This document shows, one piece after another, positions 1 to 8,645 of a stretch of 64,000 nucleotides of DNA. Positions within the stretch are counted from its first letter, which is position 1; each line of letters starts with the position of its first letter. Made by a program: the position numbers and the translations under genes. Under the pieces are notes generated by a model. That model searched no databases and was not told the DNA's origin. It was given only the letters and a program-made list of their open reading frames with translations. Source of the stretch: JADJXV01 sp046328995 (GTDB lineage Bacteria > Bacteroidota > Ignavibacteria > Kapaibacteriales > UBA961); NCBI GenBank assembly GCA_046328995.1, contig JAXLVN010000001.1:1116001-1180000 (forward strand), given 5' to 3'.

Positions 1-170
1 TTTACAAACCTGAAAGCCGTCCAGCTTGCCAAGCCGATAAACGCGATAAACATGAACAAAGCTAGCAATTTAAGTCGCTTATTCTTTTTAGACAAACCCC
101 AAATAAGTATCACGAGAAAAAGCAAAAATGCAAGTCCTGATACTATTGTCAATATTGTTAATTCTCGCAT
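1..170 (-). CDS. Membrane protein, N-terminal part only (runs off left edge)
   Basis: The reverse strand is open from an ATG at 168-170 to the window edge, giving 56 residues that begin MRELTILTIVSGLAF. Two hydrophobic stretches (about residues 4-24 and 35-52) are separated by a lysine-rich turn (SKKNKRLK), as in a small two-helix inner-membrane protein. No family is recognisable from this piece, and no strong ribosome binding site precedes the start (only AAATCAAAG). The forward-strand reading frame over the same bases has no such pattern, so I prefer the reverse strand. Confidence 0.5.
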   Translation of the reverse strand, partial: MRELTILTIVSGLAFLLFLVILIWGLSKKNKRLKLLALFMFIAFIGLASWTAFRFV

Positions 171-204
171 CTTTGATTTCGTTCAGTTGACTGTCGGTGT
201 GATG

Positions 205-393
205 TTACCTGACCTCCAAGTTCCGCTTAATCGCAAGATTCACCTCAATTGCCTTTTCACTTTTTAAGACCGATGACATCATAGCCACTCCTTGTTCAGT
301 AAAAGCGAATGGTAAGGCACGGGAATAATTACGGTTACGGAGGTTATCACATGTTGTGATAACCCCAACCCATTCTAATATTGTAAAGTAGTC
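205..393 (-). pseudogene. Remnant of an ORF6N-domain (phage antirepressor-like) gene
   Basis: Between two in-frame TAG codons just upstream and a TAA at 205-207, the reverse strand encodes 62 residues containing LPFAFTEQGVAMMSSVLKSE followed by KAIEVNLAI. This is the conserved core of ORF6N/KilA-N-type DNA-binding proteins, which normally read PYAFTEQGVAML and then RAIEVNIAIMRAF. There is no in-frame start codon and the rest of the domain is missing, so it is a decayed fragment rather than a gene. Family assignment rests on motif memory. It lies between the edge gene and the dehydrogenase gene and hints at past phage or mobile DNA here. Confidence 0.6.
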
Positions 394-401
394 CTACTAC
401 T

Positions 402-1256
402 TCACGCATAACTAAAAAATCCCTTGCCTGACTTGCGTCCAAGGCATCCAGCGGCGACCATTTTTCTCAGTAATGGACAAGCGCGGTATTTGTCATCGCC
501 GAGTCCGGTGTGGAGCACTTCCATGATGGAGAGGCAGACGTCGAGTCCGATGAAGTCGGCAAGTGTGAGCGGACCCATTGGATGATTCATCCCGAGCTTC
601 ATCACAGTGTCGATATCCTGAGCACTGGCAACGCCTTCCATCAGGCAGAAGACGGCTTCATTGATCATCGGCATCAAAATTCTATTGGAAATAAATCCTG
701 CGTAATCCTGTACACTCACGGGAGTTTTTTCGAGCTGTTTGGCAAGGTCTTCGATGATAGTATAGGTCTCGTCACTCGTGGAAAACCCACGGACAATTTC
801 ACATAACTTCATCAGTGGAACGGGATTAAAGAAGTGCATACCGATGAATTTATCGGCACGTTTGGTTGCAGCGGCAATGGAAGTAATCGAGATCGAACTC
901 GTATTACTTGCAAAAATCGTGTGCGGTGGGCAAATTGCATCGGCGGTCTTGAAGAGACTCGTTTTGATATCCACATTTTCACTGGCAGCTTCGATGATAA
1001 GATCCGCGTTTGACGCAGCTTCAACGAGACTTGTCGATGGCTTAATGCGAGCGATTGTTTCTAATTTCAGGTCTTCTGTGATAATTCCTTTTTTCGCCTG
1101 ACGTCCGAGATTTTGCTCAATCGTCGTGAGTCCGCGATGAACTGCTTCGGTGCTAACATCAACGAGTGTAACATCATAGCCAAATTGTGCAAAAGTATGA
1201 GCGATGCCATTTCCCATCGTTCCGGCGCCAATAACAACAACATTTTTGATAGTCAT
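402..1256 (-). CDS. hbd: 3-hydroxybutyryl-CoA dehydrogenase
   Basis: NAD(P)-dependent oxidation of 3-hydroxyacyl-CoA (or reduction of acetoacetyl-CoA), a cytoplasmic step in butanoate/fatty acid metabolism. The 284-residue length is the usual one for the stand-alone enzyme. A Rossmann GAGTMG motif sits at residues 10-15, and the catalytic histidine is in GMHFFNP (His141) with its partner glutamate in LCEIVRG (about 153). The C-terminal domain has NHPMGPLTLADFIGLD, typical of the family. I chose the ATG at 1256 because AAAGGAT lies just upstream and the product then starts MTIKNVVVIGAG; a longer frame to 1388 adds 44 residues unlike the family. It is divergent from holB and stands alone. A TAATTTTG box at 1314-1321 could be its promoter. 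Confidence 0.93.
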   Translation of the reverse strand: MTIKNVVVIGAGTMGNGIAHTFAQFGYDVTLVDVSTEAVHRGLTTIEQNLGRQAKKGIITEDLKLETIARIKPSTSLVEAASNADLIIEAASENVDIKTSLFKTADAICPPHTIFASNTSSISITSIAAATKRADKFIGMHFFNPVPLMKLCEIVRGFSTSDETYTIIEDLAKQLEKTPVSVQDYAGFISNRILMPMINEAVFCLMEGVASAQDIDTVMKLGMNHPMGPLTLADFIGLDVCLSIMEVLHTGLGDDKYRACPLLRKMVAAGCLGRKSGKGFFSYA

Positions 1257-1313
1257 GATAATCCTTTGTTCTAAATAATACGTACATAATTTGTGAGAAT
1301 TCACGTTCGGTCG

Positions 1314-1321
1314 CAAAATTA
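1314..1321 (-). promoter_or_regulatory. Possible -7 box (TAnnTTTG) for hbd
   Basis: On the reverse strand these bases read TAATTTTG, the Bacteroidota -7 consensus, about 58 bases before the chosen ATG. No clear TTTG lies 19-21 bases further upstream, so this is only half of the signal. Confidence 0.35.
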
Positions 1322-1517
1322 CGAAATAAGCGTGCATAATTATTCGGAGAATTGGGATTGTGGAGAAGTTTTGGTAAGTTGCACGCAAGATTTGGGGCGC
1401 ATTGCAGGCGTGTTTTTTAACCGCAATGCTCGCAGAGGTTTTCGCAAAGGTCGCGGAGATGTAGCAAGACTTTCTATCGTGCCCCCTCGTACTACACTCA
1501 CATTAATCGCACAACTC

Positions 1518-2669
1518 ATGTCGTGGAATTCCATCATCGGTCAGCAGCGGGTGAAGAACATCCTGCAGCATGCAATTTCGGAGAATAAGATTGCCCACGG
1601 ATATTGTTTCTGGGGTATGGAAGGCGTTGGCAAAGACGCACTTGCGCTTGAATTTGCGAAAGTGGTTAATTGCCTTGAGCCGCGCGTAACGAGTTCGGGT
1701 ATAGAGTCTTGCGACAACTGCCGAAGTTGCCACCAATCCGACAAACTCGAACACCCAAACATCAAATTTGTCTTCTCTCTGCCCGCCGGCAAATCCACCG
1801 ACAGCCGTGATGACTCCCCTATTTTCCGCCTTTCGGACGACCAGATCAAGCTCATTCAGGAGCAGATGCACATAAAATCGGAAAATCCATATCATAATAT
1901 TACCATCCCAAATGCTTCGCAAATCAGGATTTCGTCCATTCGTGATGTGAAAAAGAGTGTAACGATGTCTGCGTCCCAATCCGGACGCCGCGTCGTTATC
2001 ATCTCCGAAGCCGACGAAATGACCACCGAAGCGGCGAATGCGTTCCTCAAAACCCTTGAAGAACCTCACGATCAGGTGACGCTCATTCTCACCACCGCGC
2101 GGCATGATACGCTCCCGCAGACGATTCTCTCGCGTTGCCAGCAGATCTACTGCGAGCCGCTTTCGGATGAGGATATTGCTGAGAATTTGGTGCTCAAAAT
2201 GGGTGTCGAGCGCAGTGAAGCCCGACTGATTAGTTCTTTTGCACAAGGGAGTTATGCCAAAGCATGTGAATTCCTGGACGAAGACATGCGCGCCATGCGA
2301 CTTGACGTCATTGAGATTCTGAGGTCTGCGCTCAAAAAATCCTATTACCGCGCCGACATGCTCTTCAAAATCGAAAAGCTCACCGGTGAAAAGGATAGAA
2401 CGCGCGTCGAAATGATGCTCATGCTCCTCATGATTTGGCTCCGGGACTGCTACGCATATTCCCTCGCCGGCAATAACGCGATGATAATTAACATCGATCA
2501 GCAGGAAACGATAGAAAAATTCTCGGGTGCGTTCACAGGCGCAGATTATCCGGCCGCGATTCAATCGGTTGAGGAGGCAATCTCACATGTGCGGAGGAAT
2601 GTGCAGCTCCAGCTGACGCTTCTGACGATGCTGATTACGTGCAGGAGGATATTTCTCCGTGAAGTGTAG
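1518..2669 (+). CDS. holB: DNA polymerase III subunit delta' (clamp loader ATPase)
   Basis: Clamp-loader subunit that helps place the sliding clamp on DNA during replication. The 383-residue product has a Walker A loop GMEGVGKD at residues 33-40, a cysteine cluster after it (C at the VVNCLEP site, then CDNCRSC, then HPN) that matches the zinc module of DnaX/HolB proteins, the EADEMTTEAANAFLKTLEEP sensor block and the SRC motif in TILSRCQ. Length and the lack of a long C-terminal extension favour delta' over gamma/tau. The ATG at 1518 gives the usual MSWNSIIGQQ start; the longer frame from 1293 reads through non-homologous sequence containing a dispersed GCAAAGG-type repeat. It is convergent with the copper oxidase gene downstream. 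Confidence 0.88.
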   Translation: MSWNSIIGQQRVKNILQHAISENKIAHGYCFWGMEGVGKDALALEFAKVVNCLEPRVTSSGIESCDNCRSCHQSDKLEHPNIKFVFSLPAGKSTDSRDDSPIFRLSDDQIKLIQEQMHIKSENPYHNITIPNASQIRISSIRDVKKSVTMSASQSGRRVVIISEADEMTTEAANAFLKTLEEPHDQVTLILTTARHDTLPQTILSRCQQIYCEPLSDEDIAENLVLKMGVERSEARLISSFAQGSYAKACEFLDEDMRAMRLDVIEILRSALKKSYYRADMLFKIEKLTGEKDRTRVEMMLMLLMIWLRDCYAYSLAGNNAMIINIDQQETIEKFSGAFTGADYPAAIQSVEEAISHVRRNVQLQLTLLTMLITCRRIFLREV

Positions 2670-2759
2670 TTTCGCTTTGCACTGCTTTTCGATGGTTTAT
2701 GCAACGTATTCCGACGGAGCTATGGCACAGCATGCCGTTAGTATTCATATAGTTACTGA

Positions 2760-2791
2760 CAGGTAACACGATTTGACGTTCATGTTACCCT
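2760..2791. terminator. Possible bidirectional terminator between convergent genes
   Basis: GGTAACA (2762-2768) pairs with TGTTACC (2783-2789) around a 14-base loop in the gap between two converging genes. There is no strong T-run, so the call is weak. Confidence 0.35.
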
Positions 2792-2807
2792 GACTAAACC
2801 ATTGATG

Positions 2808-4988
2808 TTAATACGTCAACATCAGTCCTGCGCCATACCCCTTGTCACTGTCGTAATGTCCTGAAAGTGAGATGTACTTCGTGAGTATATAACGTGCACC
2901 CAGTCTCGTCTCACGATCTGAGTTGATACTTCCCCATAATCGTAGTCTTGATGTCAGCGGAATATCATCACGACTAAGTTGCAGCCGGATGTTCCCAGAA
3001 TGATCGATTCGAATATCTGTGCGTATGAACCAAGGCATCATGTATTGTAATCCTACGCACACGACATTTCTCCCATTTTTTGTATCCTGCTGCCCGAAAA
3101 GATTTGTTTCGGAATGATCGCTCTGCCGGTACCGCCAATCCCAGCCGGTATAGAGCGAAAGGAACTGATTTTGATCGAGATAGAGTCCAAAATGGCTTTC
3201 AGTTTCGTAACCTTTGGTATCCGTGAATCCGATTCTCCACTCTGCCTGATGTATCCACCGGGTATTTGAGAGTGTAAATGCACCATCAACGCCATTACTT
3301 TCCAGTCCTAATTGCAAACTCGGAAAATACCTTCTATCATCATGATACACTTCTTTCAGCGCCTCTTCAGGGTTCGGTATCTGCGGATTCGCCGGTGAAT
3401 CTGCATACGTAAATATTCTCCCCATTCCACTCATCATGTGGTAGAGAATATGACAATGAAAATACCAGTCTCCGTATTCTTCCAGTGCAGTAAATTCAAT
3501 CGTATCAGTCTCCATTGGCATGATATCAAGCACATTTTTCAGGGGTGAATACTCTCCTTGGCCGTTGAGCACACGAAAGTAATGACCATGCAAGTGCATC
3601 GGATGTCTCATCATTGAATTATTTACGAGAATTATGCGAATATTCTCACCTCTTTTGATAAGAATTTTATCGGATTCCGAGATCGTTGCATTATTGATAG
3701 TCCAGACATACCTGTTCATTGTACCGGTGAGCTCAAATCGCAGCTCTCGCATCGTCCCGGGTGGCAGGGTCGTGTTCACCGGCGATTTCAGCATTGAATA
3801 ATCAAGCGTGATGATCTCCTCCGGTAGTTTTCCCTCATGAGTAGGAGGATGAGACATTTCTTCATGATTGCTCGGGTGCATTTCCGGATACATTACCGCG
3901 TTCATATCCATTTGCTGCAGACTCATTTCCATGCCCATGTCCCGGAGATTTCCACCGACGGTCATCATCTCATTCATCATTTTCATGCCGTTGAAGTACT
4001 GCAAACGAGGCAATGGAGGCGGAGTATGGCGGGTACCGGCACCAAGCCATAAAGTTGCTGAACCTGTTCTATCTTCTGATGTTGCGACAAATACCGATGC
4101 CGCGGAGTCATCGGGAATGTACACCATCACATCGTACGTTTCGGAAACGCCGATGATTAACCGGTCAACTTCTACCGGTTCTACTTCCACCCCGTCGGTA
4201 GCTACAACCGTTATCTTACTGCCGGGATAGGTCAGCCAGAAGTAGGTAGATGCACTACCATTAATGACCCTCAGCCGCACACTGTCCCCTTTTCGATAGT
4301 GCTTTGCGCCTGACTCAACCATTCCATTTATCAGGAATCGCTCGTAATACACATCACTAACATCCATTGCGTGCATACGTTTCCATTCATTTTCGAGTTT
4401 AACGGATATATTCCCCGTTACCAGCGCCTCCCAATAATTCTGAGTAGCACCTTTTTGAATAGCATACCAGTCCGTCGCATAATGCAGCGATCTCTCGATC
4501 TCATGAGGATTCTCATCACTCCAATCACTGAGTAGTACTACTTCTTCGTTGCGTATCGAAGCGCCGCGTTTATGAATGATAAATGCTCCGTACATACCGA
4601 TTTGCTCCTGTAGCATCGTATGAGAATGATACCAATATGTTCCGCTTTGTCGTACCGGGAACCGATACAGATGAGTCGTATGCGGCAAAATCGGAGCAGT
4701 GGTAAGATACGGAACACCATCTTGTTCGTTCGGAAGTAATAAACCGTGCCAGTGAATCGAGGTCTCGTGATGCATCATATTATGCACATATATCTCGGCG
4801 GTATCACCTTCGGTAAATGTAAGGGTCGGTGCGGGTAATCTGCCGTTGATTGCAATTGCTTGTTGAGGCGTACCGGTGTAATTCACTATCGTATCAGCAA
4901 CATAGAGATCATATCTCACGAGCTGCTGAGCGGTAGTATTCGCACGCATCGCCAGGAGTAGTACGATGCACATTAGGATAATTTTCAT
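2808..4988 (-). CDS. Multicopper oxidase with C-terminal CopB-like domain
   Basis: Probably oxidises Cu(I) and protects against copper in the periplasm or at the outer membrane. After a signal peptide (about 20 residues, ending NTTAQQ) come cupredoxin domains with all four copper motifs: HWHG (79-82), HSH (121-123), HPMHLHGH (about 460) and HCHILYHMMSGM (about 512). A methionine/histidine-rich stretch (about 335-385, with MNEMM, MGMEMSLQQMDM and HPSNHEEM) resembles the copper-loading segments of CopA. Unusually, the chain continues for about 190 residues of alternating beta-strand sequence ending in an aromatic residue (YGAGLMLTY), similar to the CopB outer-membrane domain, so CopA- and CopB-like parts appear fused. 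It is the last gene of a reverse-strand copper cluster, 71 bases after the HMA-MauE gene. Confidence 0.85.
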   Translation of the reverse strand: MKIILMCIVLLLAMRANTTAQQLVRYDLYVADTIVNYTGTPQQAIAINGRLPAPTLTFTEGDTAEIYVHNMMHHETSIHWHGLLLPNEQDGVPYLTTAPILPHTTHLYRFPVRQSGTYWYHSHTMLQEQIGMYGAFIIHKRGASIRNEEVVLLSDWSDENPHEIERSLHYATDWYAIQKGATQNYWEALVTGNISVKLENEWKRMHAMDVSDVYYERFLINGMVESGAKHYRKGDSVRLRVINGSASTYFWLTYPGSKITVVATDGVEVEPVEVDRLIIGVSETYDVMVYIPDDSAASVFVATSEDRTGSATLWLGAGTRHTPPPLPRLQYFNGMKMMNEMMTVGGNLRDMGMEMSLQQMDMNAVMYPEMHPSNHEEMSHPPTHEGKLPEEIITLDYSMLKSPVNTTLPPGTMRELRFELTGTMNRYVWTINNATISESDKILIKRGENIRIILVNNSMMRHPMHLHGHYFRVLNGQGEYSPLKNVLDIMPMETDTIEFTALEEYGDWYFHCHILYHMMSGMGRIFTYADSPANPQIPNPEEALKEVYHDDRRYFPSLQLGLESNGVDGAFTLSNTRWIHQAEWRIGFTDTKGYETESHFGLYLDQNQFLSLYTGWDWRYRQSDHSETNLFGQQDTKNGRNVVCVGLQYMMPWFIRTDIRIDHSGNIRLQLSRDDIPLTSRLRLWGSINSDRETRLGARYILTKYISLSGHYDSDKGYGAGLMLTY

Positions 4989-5059
4989 GGTTCTATGGAT
5001 ATTGTATTATGGATAGCAGCTTCCTGCCCGACACGTCCAACTAATTAATTTTCAATATG

Positions 5060-5785
5060 TTAAAACGCCATCAATACAATCATAACTACGCTCATTCCAA
5101 TCATCATACCATCTTCGATAATCGTCACGCTGCTCATTGGCAAATTAAACACATCGCCCAGGCATGCGCATTGTATCTTCCGTTTGTTCAGCACGCTTTG
5201 GAGGACGCCAATAATACTGATACTCATGACAACCAAGGTGATAATGCTTGTCAGCAGTGGACTCCAATTCATGATAAATGCAATTCCTAGCGCAAGCTCC
5301 GTAAAAGCATAGATATAGGGCCAAATTGCTATGCGTCGGGCGAGCACATCATACATGAGATAGCTCTCAGCAAAACCTCGAAGATTCAACAGTTTAAAAA
5401 ATGAAAACACCAGGAAAAATCCCGCCATAAAATGACGCATCCATTCCATACCATCGATATGAGGATTCCCTGCTTGAATCAAGAGGGTGACAACGGTGAT
5501 ATAGGAGAATATCAGGAGAATCGGCTTGTAGGTGGAGAGCCAGCTTTTGGCTTGTTCGGCGTGTTCATTATGGCCGGTCGCCGTAATGATGTATTTGCTT
5601 GTGTCACCTCCGAGTGCCCGTTGTAACTCATCGATAGATACGTGCTTCGACATAGTCACAACTGCTGTCTGCTTGTCTTTTGATACGAGGGCACTCGTGA
5701 TGTCCGGATGGGCTTGGAGACGGGTTTTGACCGTCATTTCACATTGTTCACAGGTCATTCCTGCGATTGAATATGTGTGTGTCAT
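5060..5785 (-). CDS. HMA-domain / MauE-type integral membrane protein
   Basis: The 241-residue protein begins with a heavy-metal-associated domain carrying the GMTCEQC metal-binding motif (residues 9-15), as in CopZ-like copper carriers. Four hydrophobic helices follow, with the DoxX/MauE-like spacing seen in Bacteroidota proteins of this arrangement, and the conserved CACLGDVFNLPMS plus IIEDGMMIGM segment near the end. I infer that it binds copper in the cytoplasm and passes it across or to the membrane. The ATG at 5785 is preceded by AGAAGGAT; the longer frame to 5830 lacks this. TAATTTTG at 5828-5835 (reverse strand) could give it its own promoter. It sits between the HMA-AraC regulator and the multicopper oxidase on the same strand. 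Confidence 0.82.
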   Translation of the reverse strand: MTHTYSIAGMTCEQCEMTVKTRLQAHPDITSALVSKDKQTAVVTMSKHVSIDELQRALGGDTSKYIITATGHNEHAEQAKSWLSTYKPILLIFSYITVVTLLIQAGNPHIDGMEWMRHFMAGFFLVFSFFKLLNLRGFAESYLMYDVLARRIAIWPYIYAFTELALGIAFIMNWSPLLTSIITLVVMSISIIGVLQSVLNKRKIQCACLGDVFNLPMSSVTIIEDGMMIGMSVVMIVLMAF

Positions 5786-5887
5786 AATTTCTATCCTTCT
5801 TGTAAATAATGGAATAAATGTACGACACAAAATTACGGCGGTGTTCTCCCTGTACTGTTACAGAATTCAGTGATTAATTTACAATGT

Positions 5888-6448
5888 TTACAGTTCGTCG
5901 AGTGACCTGCGTTTATTCACTTTTATTCGCTGTATTTGCGAAGGTGCGAATCCGGTCACTTTTTTAAATTGATTACTCAGATGTGCCACGCTTGAATAAT
6001 GGAGTCGAAAGGCAATTTCACTCAGCGACAATTCTTCATACATCATCAGTTCTTTGACTTTTTCAATTTTTTGTGCTATGAAATACTTTTCAATCGTAGT
6101 GCCTTCCACTTCTGAGAAAAGATTACTGATATAATTATACTCGTAATGAATATGGCTTGAGATATAATCCGACAGATTTACCTTCAATTCGCTGTTCAAC
6201 TCCTGCACGAGATCCACAATCAGCGTCTTTACTTTGTCGATCATCCTGCTCTTTTTATCATCAATGAGCACGAATCCATACGGTTCAAGCGCTGCGTTGA
6301 TGCCCGTTGTCAGAGAAGCATCCGGGAGCGCTTCGATTTCTACCTCGCCTAACTCAACGCTGTGCACCACGAGTCCTAATTTTTCAAGCTCCGCTCTGAC
6401 GATCATTTTACACCGTGTGCAGACCATATTTTTAATGTAGAGTTTCAT
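5888..6448 (-). CDS. AraC-family regulator with N-terminal HMA-like metal-binding domain
   Basis: The first 70 residues look like a heavy-metal-associated fold with MVCTRCK (residues 8-14) supplying a CxxC pair, and the last 100 residues form an AraC-type DNA-binding domain (LSLSEIAFRLHYSSVAHLSNQFKKVTGFAPSQ as the second helix-turn-helix, given here by its key residues SEIA, AHLSNQFK and TGFAPS). A metal-sensing transcription factor is the simplest reading, with copper the likely signal because the next two genes on the strand are an HMA membrane protein and a multicopper oxidase. At 186 residues it is compact, lacking the usual cupin sensor. The start at 6448 gives MKLYIKNMVC, a normal HMA beginning. 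Confidence 0.82.
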   Translation of the reverse strand: MKLYIKNMVCTRCKMIVRAELEKLGLVVHSVELGEVEIEALPDASLTTGINAALEPYGFVLIDDKKSRMIDKVKTLIVDLVQELNSELKVNLSDYISSHIHYEYNYISNLFSEVEGTTIEKYFIAQKIEKVKELMMYEELSLSEIAFRLHYSSVAHLSNQFKKVTGFAPSQIQRIKVNKRRSLDEL

Positions 6449-6488
6449 AGTGTACGTATGGATAATAGATAGAATTGTGTTCTGTTTT

Positions 6489-6826
6489 TATCTGAGACTA
6501 TCACCTCTTCCTGAGAGTATCACTTCTTCGTGATACACTTGGTGTTTCTTCCGAGAGTATCGTGTCCGCACGATGCCCTCGGTTTCCACGAATAGGTATA
6601 TCTTCCGAGAGTATCGTGTCCGCACGATGCCCTCGGTTTCCACGAATAGGTGTATCTTCCGAGAGTATCGCGTCCCCGCGATGCCCTCGGTTTCCACGAA
6701 TAGGTGTATCTTTTGAAAGCAAGACCCAAAAACCGAGGGCATCGCTAAGAAGCGATACTCTCGGGCACTACCCAAAAACCGAGGGCATCGCGAGGACGCG
6801 ATACTCTCGGGAGGATGCAAGTCCAC
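6489..6826. repeat. REP-like hairpin cluster 1
   Basis: No credible gene lies here; the open frames are made of the repeat itself. Five good 32-nt hairpins occur at 6551-6582, 6605-6636, 6659-6690, 6733-6764 and 6779-6810, and partly decayed copies occur near 6491-6536. The first three are in one orientation at a 54-base period (separated by TTTCCACGAATAGGTRTATC); the last two are inverted. Each has arms beginning CCGAG and ending CTCGG, an inner ATCGNN/NNCGAT stem and a 4-nt loop. The inner stem differs between copies, and both sides change together. Confidence 0.85.
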
Positions 6827-8551
6827 TCACTCCTTCACCAGCTTCACGCGCGAAACAATCCCACCATCCGAGAGCTCCAGAATATACATCCCCGGTGAGA
6901 ATTGCGACACATCGACTTGCAAGGAATTTCCATTCACATCTGTCTGTGATACAAGTACTTGGCCGAGTAAATCAGTAATCCTGACCGAAGCACTGCGAAC
7001 CTCTTTTCCGAAGGCGGCGGTGATGGTGGTGGTGCCGGGATTGGGATACACGGAGAAACTTGGTGAGGAGATGTGCTCTTCGACACTTGTCGGTTGTTGA
7101 CTGAGCTTGAGGAGGAAGATATTTAGCCCGTTTGATTTGAGATTATAGACTTTTTCACTTGGGTCAAAATCGACGGTACTCTGGAATCTCCCAAGTATAT
7201 ACACATTGCCCAATTTATCTACTTTTATCGAATTTATTGCATTACCTTGGGCAGCGAAGTCAATTGTGAAACCACGTTTAAAATTCCCATCAAACTTTGT
7301 TGACCAAAGTGCTACCCCATTTGAAGTGAATTTTTCACAAGCCATGGTTGAATCACCACCCAATCTACTGTCAGGCACGTAATAATTACTATTAGCATCA
7401 ACGTCAATTGCAGTTCTGTTTTTTGTTTCTTTTGCACTTACAAAATTTCCTTGGTGGTCTAAGGTTAATAAAAATTGTCGAAAGACATTCGATGTATCGC
7501 CTAAATAATATGTACCTCCCCCCGGATCAACATCTATTCTTCTTTCAAATTCACCTAAGAGAACTACATTCCCACCGTTATCCGTGCTTAACAAACAACC
7601 ATTTTTGCCGTTAAGCGTACTACCATTTAACTGTTTAGCCCACATGAAGTTACCTGTAGCGTTTAATTTTAGAATATACACCGAACCATTCGAATCTAAA
7701 AGATTATATACTCCTTTACCCGGGTCAAAATCACAGAGATTAGTATCTCGACCATTAAAATAACCTGCTGTAAAAATATTACCTTGTTTGTCTAACTCCA
7801 TAGAATAAATATCTGCATCAGCGTTAGCAAAAAGATGCTGAACCCACAGTAACTCACCGTCGGGATTCACTTTAGCAATGAATAGAGACCCATCGAAGAA
7901 CCATAAGTTGTGTGTACCAATACCAGGGTCCACATCCATCGAATCTATGGCAAGTCCTACCGTTCCCGACAGAATCGCATTTCCAAATTCATCTAACTCT
8001 AACGATCGCGCATGATCATTTCCCTTCCCTCCGAATTTCTTAACCCATACAAAATTGCCTGCTGAATCTAACTTCAACAAAAAGATATCCGGAATATTAA
8101 GTCCCGATCCATTGCTAAATCCTTCTAACAATTGCTTGGATGGTCCCGGATCAAAATCTTCAGAATAACTTACTTCGCCGAGAGAATAAACATTACCGGA
8201 TGCATCTACTTTGATACAATTTGAGGTAACATTCGTGATATTTCCACCCATATTTCTCGCCCAAACAAACCCACCATTTGGAGCATACTTTGCGATAAAT
8301 CTGTTTCCTTTTTGCCAGTCCAAAAAGGTAGTATCCGGTCCGGGGTCAAAATCAAGTTTACCCACTGTACCAATTCCACCGGTAACGTAAACGTACCCGG
8401 CATCATCAACGGTCATTGCATACGGGCTATAGTTAAAATAATAACCTAGTTGGGATTCTATAGGAATTACCCACTCAAACTTCGGTGTCTGCGCCAAAAG
8501 CCCCAGTCCTGTCAAGCATCCTAATAAAATGGTAACAAATAATGTTTTCAT
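6827..8551 (-). CDS. Secreted beta-propeller protein with T9SS sorting domain
   Basis: The 574-residue product has a signal peptide (MKTLFVTILLGCLTGLGLLAQ) and at least six propeller-like repeats. Each contains a variant of the D-[FV]-DPG motif (LDFDPGPD, EDFDPGPS, MDVDPGIG, CDFDPGKG, IDVDPGGG, VDFDPSEK) plus a GNVY/GNI strand, as in SBBP/delta-60-type extracellular proteins. The C-terminal 75 residues start FSVYPNPGTTTI and end GGIVSRVKLVKE, a type A T9SS sorting domain, so export across the outer membrane is expected. The ATG at 8549-8551 follows AGGAAA and starts the signal peptide; the longer frame upstream runs through hairpin repeats. TACATTTG at 8589-8596 (reverse strand) is a possible -7 box. 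Its biological role is unknown. Confidence 0.85.
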   Translation of the reverse strand: MKTLFVTILLGCLTGLGLLAQTPKFEWVIPIESQLGYYFNYSPYAMTVDDAGYVYVTGGIGTVGKLDFDPGPDTTFLDWQKGNRFIAKYAPNGGFVWARNMGGNITNVTSNCIKVDASGNVYSLGEVSYSEDFDPGPSKQLLEGFSNGSGLNIPDIFLLKLDSAGNFVWVKKFGGKGNDHARSLELDEFGNAILSGTVGLAIDSMDVDPGIGTHNLWFFDGSLFIAKVNPDGELLWVQHLFANADADIYSMELDKQGNIFTAGYFNGRDTNLCDFDPGKGVYNLLDSNGSVYILKLNATGNFMWAKQLNGSTLNGKNGCLLSTDNGGNVVLLGEFERRIDVDPGGGTYYLGDTSNVFRQFLLTLDHQGNFVSAKETKNRTAIDVDANSNYYVPDSRLGGDSTMACEKFTSNGVALWSTKFDGNFKRGFTIDFAAQGNAINSIKVDKLGNVYILGRFQSTVDFDPSEKVYNLKSNGLNIFLLKLSQQPTSVEEHISSPSFSVYPNPGTTTITAAFGKEVRSASVRITDLLGQVLVSQTDVNGNSLQVDVSQFSPGMYILELSDGGIVSRVKLVKE

Positions 8552-8645
8552 AAGGTTTCCTCGATGAATAGTTGTACGGTAATTGTGACAAATGTATCTG
8601 CCTGATTCTTGGACTGATGGGATGGTGGATTTGTTCCATTTTGTT

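Noticed and set aside
52..267. Forward 71-residue gene at the left edge
   Set aside because: The reverse strand gives a better membrane-protein start and an ORF6N fragment over the same bases.
1503..2564. 353-residue reverse-strand gene over holB
   Set aside because: It is the shadow of holB; the forward frame has all clamp-loader motifs.
6488..6826. Repeat-rich protein genes (several frames with PIRGNRGHR or FVETEG repeats)
   Set aside because: All frames are open only because the 54-base unit is a multiple of three; no start signal and no family match.
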